This document shows, piece after piece, positions 45,667 through 56,739 of a stretch of 64,000 bases of DNA. Under the pieces are notes generated by a model that saw nothing but the letters and a program-made list of their open reading frames with translations, searched no databases and was not told the DNA's origin. Each line of letters starts with the position of its first letter. Positions within the stretch are counted from its first letter, which is position 1. Source of the DNA: Podarcis raffonei (lineage: Eukaryota; Chordata; Lepidosauria; Squamata; Lacertidae); assembly GCF_027172205.1 (NCBI RefSeq), contig NC_070619.1, positions 5,416,459 to 5,480,458 on the forward strand. Reading direction: 5' to 3'. Position numbers and translations under genes: made by a program.

Positions 45667-47214
45667 TTTTTAATATAATTTTTATTAAAGAATTTTTTAT
45701 AACCACAAAAACATAACAATACATTACAATAAACACAACAAATACACAAACAAAAACAAAGACAAAAACAAGTACAATTTCAGATCTTAATTTCTTACAC
45801 CTTTCTTCTCCGACTTCCTCATGCCTCCCTTTTCTGTATTCCAATTTCTAATCAATTATTCAGCAAATCTTCCCTTATTTTAATTTAGTTTAATCTTCCT
45901 TATTCTCCTTATCTTAACCATTACTAATAGTAACCATTTATTTTCTAGTCCAACATCATTCTAACTTTCATTAATTTTGTAATATTTCTTTAAATAGTCC
46001 TTAAATTTTTTCCATTCTTCTTCCGCTGCTTCTCTTCCCTGGTTTCGGATTCTGCTCGTCATTTCTGCCAGGCCCATGTAGTCAATCACCTTCATCTGCC
46101 ATTCTTCCAGAGTGGGTAGCTCTTGTGTCTTCCAGTACTTCGCAATGAGTATTCTTGCTGCTGTTGTAGCATACATAAAAAAAGTTATATCCGTCTTTAA
46201 CACCCCTTGGCCGACAATACCCAAGAGAAAGGCCTCTGGTTTCTTAGGGAAGGTATATTTAAATACCTTTTTCAGTTCATTATAGATCATTTCCCAGAAT
46301 GCCTTAATCTTCGGGCACGTCCACCAGAGGTGAAAGAATGTACCTTCCTTTTCCTTACATTTCCAACATTTATTGTCAGGCAAATGGTAAATCTTTGCAA
46401 GCTTGACTGGGGTTATGTACCACCTATAGATCATTTTCATAATATTTTCTCTTAAGGCATTACATGCCGTAAATTTCATCCCGGTGGTCCACAACTTCTC
46501 CCAGTCAGCAAACATAATATTATGACCAATGTCCTGAGCCCATTTAATCATACTTGATTTAACCGTTTCATCCTGTGTATTCCATTTCAGCAGCAAATTA
46601 TACATTTTTGACAAATTTCTAGTGCTGGATTCTAACAATTCAGTCTCCAATTTTGATTTTTCCACCTGGAAGCCTATTTTACTGTCCATTTTAAACACTT
46701 CATTTATTTGATGATAATGCAACCAATCTCTCACTTTCCCTTTTAGTTTCTCAAAACTCTGCAATCTCAATCTGCCCCCTTCCTTTTCCAGAATTTCCCA
46801 ATATCTTGGCCATTTAGACTCCATATTTAACTTTTTAATTGCCTTGGCTTCCATTGGCGACAGCCACCTTGGGGTTTTGTTTTCCAACAAATCTTTATAT
46901 CTAATCCAGACATTTAGTAGTGCTTTTCTGACAATATGGTTTTTAAAACCTTTGTGTGCTTTAACCTTGTCATACCACAAATATGCATGCCACCCAAAGA
47001 TATTATTAAAACCTTCTAAATCCAAAATATCTGTATTTTCAAGAAGTAGCCAATCTCTTAACCAGCAGAAAGCTGCCGCTTCATAGTACAGTTTAAAGTC
47101 TGGCAGGGCGAATCCCCCTCTTTCCTTTGCATCCGTTAATATCTTAAATTTTATTCTGGGCTTCTTGCCCTGCCAGACAAATTTAGATATATCTTTTTGC
47201 CACTTCTTGAAACA
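45667..47214 (-). mobile_element. L1 LINE, 5'-truncated, minus strand
   Basis: Flanked by the perfect 11-bp duplication AGACTAGTTTG (45,656-45,666 and 47,215-47,225); the direct copy at about 63,669 is the empty site. ORF2 is open from the truncation point (KKWQKDISKFVWQGKK, GGFALPDFKLYYEAAAF) through the knuckle CWKCKEKEGTFFHLWWTC to its stop at 45,961, about 417 codons. A 3'UTR of about 290 bp follows. No frame damage is seen, so it is a recent insertion. Confidence 0.93.
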
Positions 47215-47800
47215 AGACTAGTTTGAGACCTCAGCTAAGTAGACCTCAGCTCCTACTTCTTTCTCAGCCTCAGTCTCCCAGCAAGATCTGGTCCTATTAC
47301 TTCCTCAGGACACTACACTCAGACACTATACTCAGTCCTTCACTGTACAGTGGAGTGGACCTTTTCTCCAGAACCAGCTCTGCCTCCTCAACACTCTTTG
47401 TATTTCAACCTGACTCCTATCCTATCTCCCTACCTAACTCCCAACCTCCTTCCTCAACCAGCTCAACTCAACCAACCACACCACCCTCAACCGCCCAACT
47501 CCCTGTCTCCCTCCAACGCCTCTCTTTTTAAACTCTCCCTCCTGGAACCTCAGCCAATCAGAGGCTGCCGTTCTTTCACCATTTCCTGGCAGGAGAAAAA
47601 AGTAAAAAAGAAATACTTATGGAACCAACTTTTCCGTCACACCTGGCTTCTGCACACACAATTGTTTACAAGTAGAGAAGTTTCTGCTGAAAGACGAGGA
47701 GCAAGTTGGCTCCATGTACAACAGAAGCTCACCTTCCCCAGAACATGTCCCTCTGTTGGAGAAGCCTTTCAAAGATGGGGTGGAAATTCACTTGAAGTGG

Positions 47801-48371
47801 ACACAAGATTTACCCACCCGGGAAGAATGGCAGATGAAGTTGATGGACTATGTGGAACTGGCGGAAATGACTGGCAGAATCCGAGACCAGGGAGAAGAGT
47901 CGGTGGAAGAAGACTGGAAAAAATTCAAAGATTATTTACAGAAATACTGTAAAATTAATGAATGTTAGAAAAATGTTGAAATGAAGTTATATGGCTTTAG
48001 CAGAAAGGTTATAAGGAATTAAGTACAAATAGATTTTTAATGTATTAAAGGGAAAAAATAAGGTTAGAATAAGTTAAGATAAATTACAGGACAGAAAACT
48101 GAGGAAGATGGAAAGGAATTGCTGAAACAGTTAATTGAAGTGGAATACAGAAAGGGAGGTGTGAGGAGGTCGTGGGAACAAGTGAATGAAAGATAAGATA
48201 CTGAAATTATGGATGTGTTTTAAATTGTGTTTCTTGTGTTTTGTTAATTCTATGTTTTAGTGTCAGTGTTACGTAGTGTTTTTTATTTTTGTATTGTATT
48301 GTTTTGTTGAATTCTTTTTCTTTCTTTTATAGTTTTTAAACTGTTAATAAATATTATTTTTTTTAAAAAAA
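47801..48371 (+). mobile_element. L1 LINE 3' end, plus strand
   Basis: It encodes PTREEWQMKLMDYVELAEM then DYLQKYCKINEC and a stop, with a 3'UTR ending AATAAATATTATT and an A-rich tail. It is bounded by a perfect 19-bp duplication at 47,782-47,800 and 48,372-48,390. The left arm has the empty site (about 36,820-36,838). Confidence 0.93.
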
Positions 48372-48644
48372 GGAAATTCACTTGAAGTGGCTTCGAAGTC
48401 ACCAAGGTGCTACTTCCCTTCAGGGGGAGAACCAGAAGAGAGTGGCAGGAATCAAGCGGCCCAGACCCACCCAAAGTGGCCAGAGGGTGGGCTTGAGAAA
48501 ACTCTCCCCTCGCAGGCTCCACCAGTCTCAGTCTCCCGCAGCCGCCAAGAAACAAAATCCCACCGCCATGTATTCCGTTCACAGTAACGATGATTCTCAG
48601 CATTCTCCATTTATTCCTTCATCTTTATTTACTTATTGAATCTA

Positions 48645-49060
48645 TATACCGCCCTAAGAGGAACTACCGACTTTGAATGAGTGGAGAATGAAATTTATGG
48701 ATTACGCAGAACTGGATAAAATGACTGGAAAAATTAGATACCAGAAAGATCACAAATTCATCGAGGACTGGGGAAAGTTTACGGATTATCTGAAAACTAT
48801 ATGTGATGAACAGATAACGCTAGAGGGTTTTAAGGAGGTTTTGTGATAGTACAAGGTATATTGTAAAAAAGAAACAGAGATGGAAGGATAATATTAACTG
48901 GCAATATTATATATAGAAAATGCGTGAAGATAGGAAAAATGGATGATGGATGGAGGTGCTGGTGGAAGCTCAAAAATTGGAAATTTGTAAACATGGTTAT
49001 TTGGACTTATTTGTAATGGAAAATTTAATAAAAATCTATCTATCTATATATATATAAAAG
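48645..49060 (+). mobile_element. L1 LINE 3' end, second lineage
   Basis: It encodes LPTLNEWRMKFMDYAELDKM, DWGKFTDYLKTICDEQ and a stop, with a tail ending in (TATC)n/(TA)n. Imperfect flanking repeats (GAATCTATATACCGCC / GAATCCATATACCACC) suggest a target duplication. Absent from the left arm near 36,520. Confidence 0.8.
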
Positions 49061-49840
49061 AATCCATATACCACCGTATGCCTGGAGGCCTCAGGGCAGT
49101 TCAGAGAGCAAAATCAAATTATATAACCACAAAATATATAATCAAAATAAAAACAACAACCCAATAACAGCCTCAGCCCTCCCCAAAAAACTCCACATTT
49201 TAAAAGGGCTTAGGATGCCTGGGATACAAGGCTGGGACTCCTTCATCTGGCTGTTGTCCATCCCTGATTGTCCGACCTCTTCTTAAAAACCTCCAATGAA
49301 TCATAGAATGGGAGACTTGGAAAGGGACCCCAAGGTCCTCTAGTCCAAACCTCTGCAATGCAGGAATCTCAGCTGAAGAAACCCAACAGATGGCCATCCA
49401 ACCTCTGCTTCAAAACCTCCAAAGAAGGAGCGTTCATGGTCGGATCCAACTCCTTCTTTGGTGGTCTTGAACAAAGTTCAGGCCAAACTTCCAACTTCCA
49501 AACACACCCCTTGACTTCTGTCCAATGTGTTTTTCTCCAGCTCTGCACCTGCCACTTGAGCCACTCAGGACTTCAGAAAGTTATTGTGGTGAAACTTATT
49601 CCACTTGGAATAATCAAAATTATAGTCATCTCATCTTCTGAAAGCTCAGGAGATATTTCTGGAGATTACATCAGCCTCAGAAAGTAGCATGACAATATTA
49701 ATTGCTCTGTGTCTGGGAAAGAAAAAGTTGGTGCACAGAATATTTCCTGTGTTGGATCCAGACTGAGTCAAGATGCAGAGCTGGCAAAAAGGGTGTGTGC
49801 CTGCCTTGTGCAGGTAAGAGGAGGAGGAGGCAGAGCCAGA
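49061..49840 (+). other. Right V2R upstream region
   Basis: It is shared with the left arm and includes an old CR1 tail (49,290-49,470, minus sense). No promoter element can be named with confidence. Confidence 0.45.
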
Positions 49841-50067
49841 ATGAGATCCCTGCTCCTTCTGTTGCTCCTTCTGCTGCTCATGATGCCCTTTGGAGTCTGC
49901 GGGAAGCACAAGGCGAAATGCCCCTTGAATCTGGTCAGGGATGAAATGGATGCTCGCAATTACTACCGGCCTGGACACTTTCTCATCAGTGGGATCATAT
50001 CTCCAAAACGCTTTTATGAGGAAACTCCATACGTCTTTTCTCAGACACCCTTCGCCAGGAATGAAGT
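49841..50067 (+). pseudogene. V2R (right copy) exon 1: signal peptide
   Basis: The ATG at 49,841 starts MRSLLLLLLLLLLMMPFGVCG, then KCPLNLVRDEMDARNYYRPGHF and TPYVFSQTPFARNE. It has the same 227-bp length and phase as the left exon 1, with donor GTATGT. The exon itself is intact. The gene is called a pseudogene because of the CR1 in exon 3. Confidence 0.88.
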
Positions 50068-50940
50068 GTATGTACTTCACAGTTTTGCGGTCCTCCAGTC
50101 CTTCTAGTGGTTCCTATTTATCAAGGAAAGAGCCCCTTTCTCAGGGCTGGGGAGCCAAGGCTGTCCTCATGTTGCAGGTCTACCCTGCCCTGACCATTGG
50201 TCTTGCTGGCTGGGCTCATGGGAGCTGGGGGGTCCACTAAAAGATTCCACCCAAACCTCTCCCATTTCCTTGTTCCCTGGGTCTTCCTTAGTGAAACACT
50301 CTCCTACCTATGGATGCACTGAGTTTCCCCACCTGCAGGATGCCATGAAACTCAGGCAATTCAACCTTTGAGCTCTGGAAATTGCCTGAGTTTCAGGGCA
50401 TTCTGCAGGTGGGGAAATTCAGTGCAAACTTTTGAACCCTGACCAGATTCCTTGGCATTCTTGCATTCTTCGATTATATCCTTATACTGATATAATATTA
50501 TAAATGACCATCAACAAACTGTCGTTAAAGAATGCTATAGTTTTAAAAATGGATTTTTAAAATCCTACAGGTTAACGTTTGGTGGCTGGAGAGCAGGAAA
50601 TATGTGCTTTAATTGAAATGATAAAATAATATGAGTCAGGAGTCTTCCTTGTTAGAGGAGTCTAAAATGTGAAAAGGAATTATTCCTTTTTTTCACACAC
50701 AAACAACTGGTCTCATTTCTAACTATTGCAGTGGTTGACACAGTAGGTACCTGTTTCCTAACGCAGAGGGTGGCATGAAACTCAAGCAATTTCCAAGCAA
50801 CTGAGATTCATTATTTTACGTTTATTCTATTTGGATCACAGTTCTCTTTATACAACACAACAGGACACCTACATCTCAGAATGAAAAAATCTCTCTTGAA
50901 AATGGGTGGATTTTTATGGGAGAAGAGCAGGAATGATATG
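50068..50940 (+). other. V2R (right) intron 1, first part
   Basis: Shared with 33,740-34,637. It contains the kept palindrome-like pair at 50,347-50,398. No other element. Confidence 0.6.
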
Positions 50941-51375
50941 TGTAATGGTTATATGGGGTTGCTCGTGCGTAAGTTGCCGCCACTCCTGGCTAGGTGGCCT
51001 GGTTAAACCTTTCCTGGCTGGACAGCCCCTCACTTCGTGGCTGCTCAGTCGCTGGCAGAATCCGACAGTGGGCGTCTCGTCAACCTTTTCCAACATAAAA
51101 GTTGTTTGACGCCCAGTCTCCTCCTATTCTCCCTGCGCGGAAGTCTTCTGCGCAGGGTGGGCGTGGGTAGCGGAGGACCTGTGCTCTCCCCGCTGGTGTC
51201 CAGTGAAGAGTCTCTGAGCCTGCTCTCCGCTTCCCCCATTGGCCCCCCTCCATCCCTGGTGTTGCGCTGATTTTCTTCCCCAACAGGAGACCTGCCTCTC
51301 TCCCTACTTGGCCCCTCTCCAGCATCGTCGTGGAGCCTCCCCTCCTCCTCTCGCTCCGATGGCAGTTCCCTGACA
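50941..51375 (+). mobile_element. Solo LTR fossil with 5-bp TSD
   Basis: A 435-bp unit begins TGTAATGGTTATATGG and ends TTCCCTGACA. The host ATATG is duplicated at 50,936-50,940 and 51,376-51,380. The left arm keeps the empty site (GAAGCATATCATTCC near 33,730). GC-rich and non-coding. A different family from the LTR at 24,317. Confidence 0.87.
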
Positions 51376-51994
51376 ATATGCTTCAAATAAAATGATTATA
51401 TAAAATAATACAGACCAGGGGGTGTCCTCATTGGTGGAGTCACTGATGAAAAACATGTGCAAAATTATGCTCAAAGCTGCAAGCCACCAGGCCTCATTTG
51501 TAACTAAAAGGGGACTGAGGTATTTGGTGCTTCCCCTCCTTCAATAAAATTGTCTCTTACCTACCTATAGTCTAGCCCCTTGGAAGAAGTCAAAGACCAA
51601 TGCAGGAAAAGCAGCCTTTGCAGCAACTTCCCAGTATAGCACACATTTTGAGGGGCGCCTTCATTTCTTACTCATAGAACCACTATATAATAGAATCATA
51701 GATTGCAGAGATGGAAGGAACCCGGAAGAATCTCACCTGAAGCATCCATGACACATGGTCACCTTCGGAGGGAGTCTGTTCCACTGTTGAACAGCTCTGT
51801 GTGCTGTTTGCATCAAAGCTCCGGTCATGGAGCAGAGATCTCCAAATTTTTATTCTATACTAGACTGTAAATGGTTTGATATTAATGCAATAGGATTAAT
51901 CAATACATACTAATCTTTTTGGATCATATAATGTCCCCACCCCCATTAATATGAATACCAGTTTCACTCTTTTTAAAGGATTCATTTATTGCAG
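51376..51994 (+). other. V2R (right) intron 1, second part
   Basis: Contains the intact pre-insertion sites of the left arm's L1 (about 51,555) and CR1 (about 51,748). Confidence 0.75.
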
Positions 51995-52286
51995 AGACAC
52001 ACGTAGGATCTACTGGTACATGTTGTCTTTCCTGTTCACCATTCAAGAGATCAACCAGGATCTCAGGCTCTTACCCAACATCACCCTGGGCTACAACCTC
52101 TATGAGAACTATTTTGATGCAAGGATGACTTCGGACGCCATGCTAGAGCTGCTTGCAGGCAGTGGATGCAATATTCCCAATTATCACTGTGGAGAACAGA
52201 ATCACCTGCTGGCTGTTCTTGAAAGAAGCAACACTTTCATCTCAAGAGTGATTTCAGCCTTGTCAGGCATCTACAAAATCCCACAG
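51995..52286 (+). pseudogene. V2R (right copy) exon 2
   Basis: 292 bp, open, encoding [39 protein letters not shown] and LSGIYKIPQ. It is nearly the same as the left exon 2 (a Pro-to-Arg change near the start, and a few others). Splice signals TTGCAG and GTAAGT are intact. Confidence 0.9.
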
Positions 52287-52578
52287 GTAAGTAGTGGGAG
52301 AGCATGGAGGGAAAGGGAATTTCAACTGCGTAAAATTCTATTTTTTCTTTGGAGGGGTCAAGTGGGGATATTTTTCAAAATGGGAAAATCCTGAGCTATG
52401 GATCCAACATCCCTTTTTCAAAACTGAGCCTTCACCAACTTGACACCTCCAGATGTTTCAGACTAAAACTCCCATCAGCCTCAGCCAGCAGAGATTTAGA
52501 TATCAGACATTTCATATGATTAAATACCCGTTATGATGAAAGTAAAATAAATTGGTGATCTTTTGCTTTCCTTGCTAG

Positions 52579-52641
52579 ATCAGTTATGGCTTCACTGCCC
52601 AGGTTCTTGAAGGTAAAACCCTGTTCCCTTTTGTCTACCGG
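52579..52641 (+). pseudogene. V2R (right copy) exon 3, 5' piece
   Basis: The 63 bp after the CTAG acceptor encode ISYGFTAQVLEGKTLFPFVYR. The CR1 begins at the next codon boundary. The left gene continues here with MTPKEES. Confidence 0.93.
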
Positions 52642-52665
52642 ACTTGTCCTGTCTTCACGCTTTTT

Positions 52666-53739
52666 ATGATGGAGGACCGCTGTAGTCACCCCCAACGACA
52701 CCTTCTCAAGATGGAGGGAGAGGGAACAGCTGCAGTCGCCTGTGGTTCCTGCGCAATGTTTGCCATCTTGCCAAAGGTTGCAGGCAGCTTTACCTGCAGC
52801 AATTGCATGTTGATTGCCCTCTTAAAAGACAAAGTCCAGCAACTGGAGGAACGTGTAGCTACGCTCCAAAGAATTAGAGAGCTGGAGCTCTTCTTGGAAG
52901 CAACAGAGCACACCGTCTCCACCAAGGAGGAGACAGGGGACTCCCCTGAGAAGGAGGCTAGTTCACCAACACAGGAGCCAGATATATGGAGAAACGTGAC
53001 TCAAAGAAGTAGGAGGCCCAGGGTTCGCTCTGATTGTTTAGAAATACGCAATCGCTTTGAGGTCCTTTCCCCTAGCATGGAAGAAGAAGAGCAGACTCCA
53101 TTTGAGGATCTCTCCCTCATTACAGTCGATCAGGTATATGAAGACGAGCAGCAAAGGCAGTCCTCAGGGAATGTGCAGGCGACCTTGGAACGGACACCTC
53201 ACGGAAGAACCCCGACCAGACCTAAGAGGAGGCGTGTAGTGGTGATAGGGGATTCCCTACTGAGGGGAACAGAAGCAGTGATCTGTGGGCCTGACAAGAT
53301 GTCTCGGGAAGTGTGCTGTCTCCCCGGGGCTAAGATCCAAGATGTAACTGAACGACTGCAAGGAATCATAAAACCCACTGACAAATACCCCTTCCTCTTG
53401 GTTCATGTGGGAACCAATGACACTGCAAGCAATAGCCTCCAGAAGATCAAAAGAGATTACGAGGCTCTGGGCAGGAAATTGAAGCAATTAAATGCACAAA
53501 TTGTCATCTCATCTGTCCTCCCAGTTGAACGACGTGGCCCAGGGAGAGAGGGAAAAATAGTGGAAGTGAACAACTGGCTTCGCAAATGGTGTAAACAGGA
53601 ACGGTTTGGATTCTTAGATCACGGAATGCAGTTTCTTGAAGATGGACTTCTGGCAAGCGATGGGCTGCACCTCACAACGGTTGGGAGGAATGTTTTTGCA
53701 AAAAATCTCAGAAACCTCATCAGGAGGGCTTTAAACTGA
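52666..53739 (+). CDS. CR1 ORF1: Cys knuckle, coiled coil, SGNH esterase domain
   Basis: 357 codons. The N-terminus has CGSCAMF and CSNCMLI (two C-x2-C pairs, a likely zinc knuckle), then a coiled coil ([18 protein letters not shown]). An acidic linker follows. From about residue 185 comes an SGNH hydrolase domain: [13 protein letters not shown] (nucleophile Ser), [11 protein letters not shown] (Asn) and [11 protein letters not shown] (Asp-x2-His). All four signature positions are present. CR1-group ORF1 proteins are known to carry such an esterase, with RNA-binding and possibly lipid-directed roles. ORF2 starts a few bases later in another frame. Confidence 0.93.
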   Translation: MMEDRCSHPQRHLLKMEGEGTAAVACGSCAMFAILPKVAGSFTCSNCMLIALLKDKVQQLEERVATLQRIRELELFLEATEHTVSTKEETGDSPEKEASSPTQEPDIWRNVTQRSRRPRVRSDCLEIRNRFEVLSPSMEEEEQTPFEDLSLITVDQVYEDEQQRQSSGNVQATLERTPHGRTPTRPKRRRVVVIGDSLLRGTEAVICGPDKMSREVCCLPGAKIQDVTERLQGIIKPTDKYPFLLVHVGTNDTASNSLQKIKRDYEALGRKLKQLNAQIVISSVLPVERRGPGREGKIVEVNNWLRKWCKQERFGFLDHGMQFLEDGLLASDGLHLTTVGRNVFAKNLRNLIRRALN

Positions 53740-53744
53740 CTAAT

Positions 53745-56663
53745 GTGGGGGAGGGAGACAGTGCTCCTGAAGGTAGGAGTCTATCAATTGATGAAGATGA
53801 TCATCCAAATGTCATAGACCGAATGGAGCAAACAGCACGCAGACCTAGTGGTGGGAGGAAAAAATCCTTAAATAAGAGACACGGGGGAATGATTAATGGA
53901 CTTCAATGTCTGTACACTAATGCGCAAAGTATGGGAAATAAACAAGATGAGCTTGAGCTCTTGGTACAGCAAACTAAATATGACATAATAGGAATCACTG
54001 AAACCTGGTGGGATAAGTCCCACGATTGGAATGTAATAATGGAGGGATACAATCTATTTCAGAGAAACAGACCAGACAAGAAAGGAGGAGGAGTGGCGTT
54101 ATATGTCAGGGATGTTTATACCTGTGAAGAGATCCAAGATTTAGAACCTCAAAGCCAAAGTGAGAGCATTTGGGTCAAAATTAAGGGAGAGAAGAATAAC
54201 AGTGACCTCATTGTGGGAGTTTACTATAGATCCCCAAGCCAAACGGAGGACATAGATGATGCCTTCCTGGAACAGATGGCCAAGCATGCAAAAGGAAGGG
54301 AGATAGTAGTAATGGGGGACTTCAATTACCCGGATATTTGTTGGATGTCAAACTCAGCCAAGAGCATAAGGTCAAACAGATTCCTCACTGGCCTTGCAGA
54401 CAACTTCATTGTCCAGAAAGTGGGAGAAGCAACAAGAGGAACAGCCATTTTAGATCTGGTCCTAACCAATGTTGATGACCTGGTTAGTGGGGTAGAAGTG
54501 GAAGGATCATTAGGCGCGAGTGATCATGCTCTTCTGAAGTTTACTATACAGCGAAAAGGAGCAGCCAAGCATACTAGGACTCAATTTCTCGACTTTAAGA
54601 AAGCCGACTTCATAAAACTTAGGGAAGTGCTTGGTGAGATCCCATGGACAGTAATACTAAAAGGAAAGGGAGTTCATGATGGCTGGGAGTTTGTTAAGAG
54701 GGAGATAGTAAAAGCACAACTTCAGGCAATACCAATGAGACGGAAACATGGAAGGTGCCTAAGGAAGCCAGGGTGGCTATCTAAAGAACTTTTAACTGAG
54801 TTAAGATTAAAAAAGGATGTGTACAAAAAATGGAAAAGGGGGGAAACCACCAAAGAGGAATTCAAACAAATAGCCAGCACGTGTAGACACAAAGTCAGAA
54901 AAGCTAAAGCACAGAATGAACTCAGGCTTGCTAGAGAGGTTAAAAGCAACAAAAAAGGCTTTTATGGGTATGTTCGTAGCAAAAGGAAGAACAAAGAAAC
55001 AGTGGGGTCACTCAGAGGAGAAGATGGTGAAATGCAAACAGGGGACACAGAAAGGGCTGAACTCCTCAATGCCTTCTTTGCCTCAGTCTTCTCCGATAAA
55101 GAAAACAATGCCCGACCTGAAGAATTTGGAGCAAATGATTCAGCAGAGGAAACACAGCCCAGAATAACTAAGGAGATAGTACAAGAATACTTGGCTAGTC
55201 TAGATGTATTCAAGTCTCCAGGGCCAGATGAACTGCATCCAAGAGTATTAAAAGAACTGGCAGATGTGATTTCAGAACCACTGGCAGTCATCTTTGAGAA
55301 TTCCTGGAGAACAGGCGAAGTCCCGGCAGACTGGAGGAGGGCAAATGTCCCTATTTTCAAAAAGGGGAAAAGAGAGGACCCAAATAATTACCGCCCAGTC
55401 AGTCTGACATCAATACCAGGGAAGATTCTGGAGCAGATCATTAAGCAAACAGTCTGTGAGCACCTAGAAAGGAATGCTGTGATCACCAATAGTCAGCATG
55501 GATTTCTGAAAAATAAGTCATGTCAGACTAACCTGATCTCGTTTTTTGACAGAATTACAAGCCTGGTAGATGAAGGGAACGCAGTGGATGTAGCCTACCT
55601 TGATTTCAGCAAGGCATTTGACAAGGTGCCCCATGATATTCTTGTAAAGAAGCTGGTAAAATGCGGTCTTGACTATGCTACCACTCAGTGGATTTGTAAC
55701 TGGCTGACTGACCGAACCCAAAGGGTACTCATCAATGGTTCCCCTTCATCCTGGAGAAGAGTGACTAGTGGGGTGCCACAGGGTTCTGTCTTGGGCCCGG
55801 TCTTATTCAACATCTTTATCAACGACGTGGATGATGGACTCAAGGGCATCCTGATCAAATTTGCAGATGACACCAAACTGGGAGGGGTGGCTAACACCCC
55901 AGAGGACAGGATCACACTTCAAAACGACCTTGACAGATTAGAGAACTGGGCCAAAACAAACAAGATGAATTTTAACAGGGAGAAATGTAAAGTATTGCAC
56001 TTGGGCAAAAAAAATGAGAGGCACAAATACAAGATGGGTGACACCTGGCTTGAGAGCACTACATGTGAAAAGGATCTAGGAGTCTTGGTTGACCACAAAC
56101 TTGACATGAGCCAACAGTGTGACGCGGCAGCTAAAAAAGCCAATGCAATTCTGGGCTGCATCAATAGGAGTATAGCATCTAGATCAAGGGAAGTAATAGT
56201 GCCACTGTATTCTGCTCTGGTCAGACCTCACCTGGAGTACTGTGTCCAGTTCTGGGCACCACAGTTCAAGAAGGACATTGACAAACTGGAACGTGTCCAG
56301 AGGAGGGCAACCAAAATGGTCAAAGGCCTGGAAACGATGCCTTATGAGGAACGGCTAAGGGAGCTGGGCATGTTTAGCCTGGAGAAGAGGAGGTTAAGGG
56401 GTGATATGATAGCCATGTTCAAATATATAAAAGGATGTCACATAGAGGAGGGAGAAAGGTTGTTTTCTGCTGCTCCAGAGAAGCGGACACGGAGCAATGG
56501 ATCCAAACTACAAGAAAGAAGATTCCACCTAAACATTAGGAAGAACTTCCTGACAGTAAGAGCTGTTCAACAGTGGAATTTGCTGCCAAGGAGTGTGGTG
56601 GAGTCTCCTTCTTTGGAGGTCTTTAAGCAGAGGCTTGACAACCATATGTCAGGAGTGCTCTGA
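53745..56663 (+). CDS. CR1 ORF2: endonuclease-reverse transcriptase
   Basis: The open frame is 972 codons from a GTG at 53,745. The first in-frame ATG is at 53,823 (946 residues), and the true start is unsettled. The AP-endonuclease domain has [37 protein letters not shown] and [10 protein letters not shown]. The RT has [55 protein letters not shown] and the catalytic [10 protein letters not shown]. The C-terminus has [29 protein letters not shown] and ends MSGVL. No lesion is seen. It nicks target DNA and primes reverse transcription of the LINE RNA. Confidence 0.94.
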   Translation: MGEGDSAPEGRSLSIDEDDHPNVIDRMEQTARRPSGGRKKSLNKRHGGMINGLQCLYTNAQSMGNKQDELELLVQQTKYDIIGITETWWDKSHDWNVIMEGYNLFQRNRPDKKGGGVALYVRDVYTCEEIQDLEPQSQSESIWVKIKGEKNNSDLIVGVYYRSPSQTEDIDDAFLEQMAKHAKGREIVVMGDFNYPDICWMSNSAKSIRSNRFLTGLADNFIVQKVGEATRGTAILDLVLTNVDDLVSGVEVEGSLGASDHALLKFTIQRKGAAKHTRTQFLDFKKADFIKLREVLGEIPWTVILKGKGVHDGWEFVKREIVKAQLQAIPMRRKHGRCLRKPGWLSKELLTELRLKKDVYKKWKRGETTKEEFKQIASTCRHKVRKAKAQNELRLAREVKSNKKGFYGYVRSKRKNKETVGSLRGEDGEMQTGDTERAELLNAFFASVFSDKENNARPEEFGANDSAEETQPRITKEIVQEYLASLDVFKSPGPDELHPRVLKELADVISEPLAVIFENSWRTGEVPADWRRANVPIFKKGKREDPNNYRPVSLTSIPGKILEQIIKQTVCEHLERNAVITNSQHGFLKNKSCQTNLISFFDRITSLVDEGNAVDVAYLDFSKAFDKVPHDILVKKLVKCGLDYATTQWICNWLTDRTQRVLINGSPSSWRRVTSGVPQGSVLGPVLFNIFINDVDDGLKGILIKFADDTKLGGVANTPEDRITLQNDLDRLENWAKTNKMNFNREKCKVLHLGKKNERHKYKMGDTWLESTTCEKDLGVLVDHKLDMSQQCDAAAKKANAILGCINRSIASRSREVIVPLYSALVRPHLEYCVQFWAPQFKKDIDKLERVQRRATKMVKGLETMPYEERLRELGMFSLEKRRLRGDMIAMFKYIKGCHIEEGERLFSAAPEKRTRSNGSKLQERRFHLNIRKNFLTVRAVQQWNLLPRSVVESPSLEVFKQRLDNHMSGVL

Positions 56664-56739
56664 TGGTGTTTCCTGCTTGGCAGGGGGTTGGACTCGATGG
56701 CCCTTGTGGTCTCTTCCAACTCTATGATTCTATGATTCT

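Larger units (their letters stand above)
45130..47447. other. Spacer at the centre of the inverted duplication
   Basis: Single-copy with respect to the arms, but repeated in direct orientation at 63,163 to the window end. It consists of minus-strand LTR-like sequence interrupted by a SINE (45,157-45,518) and an L1 (45,667-47,214). The step at 45,129/45,130 (GAGGAAGG then TTTCTAAGGCGG) is the inversion breakpoint. Confidence 0.8.
52642..56739 (+). mobile_element. Full-length CR1 LINE inside V2R exon 3
   Basis: It is 4,098 bp, with a short 5'UTR, ORF1 (52,666-53,739), ORF2 (53,745-56,663), a 3'UTR of about 75 bp and a three-unit ATTCTATG tail. Both ORFs are open. The left-arm exon 3 shows the exact empty site between the Arg and Met codons. 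No target duplication is visible, as is usual for CR1. It is the longest of four close CR1 copies in the window. Confidence 0.95.
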
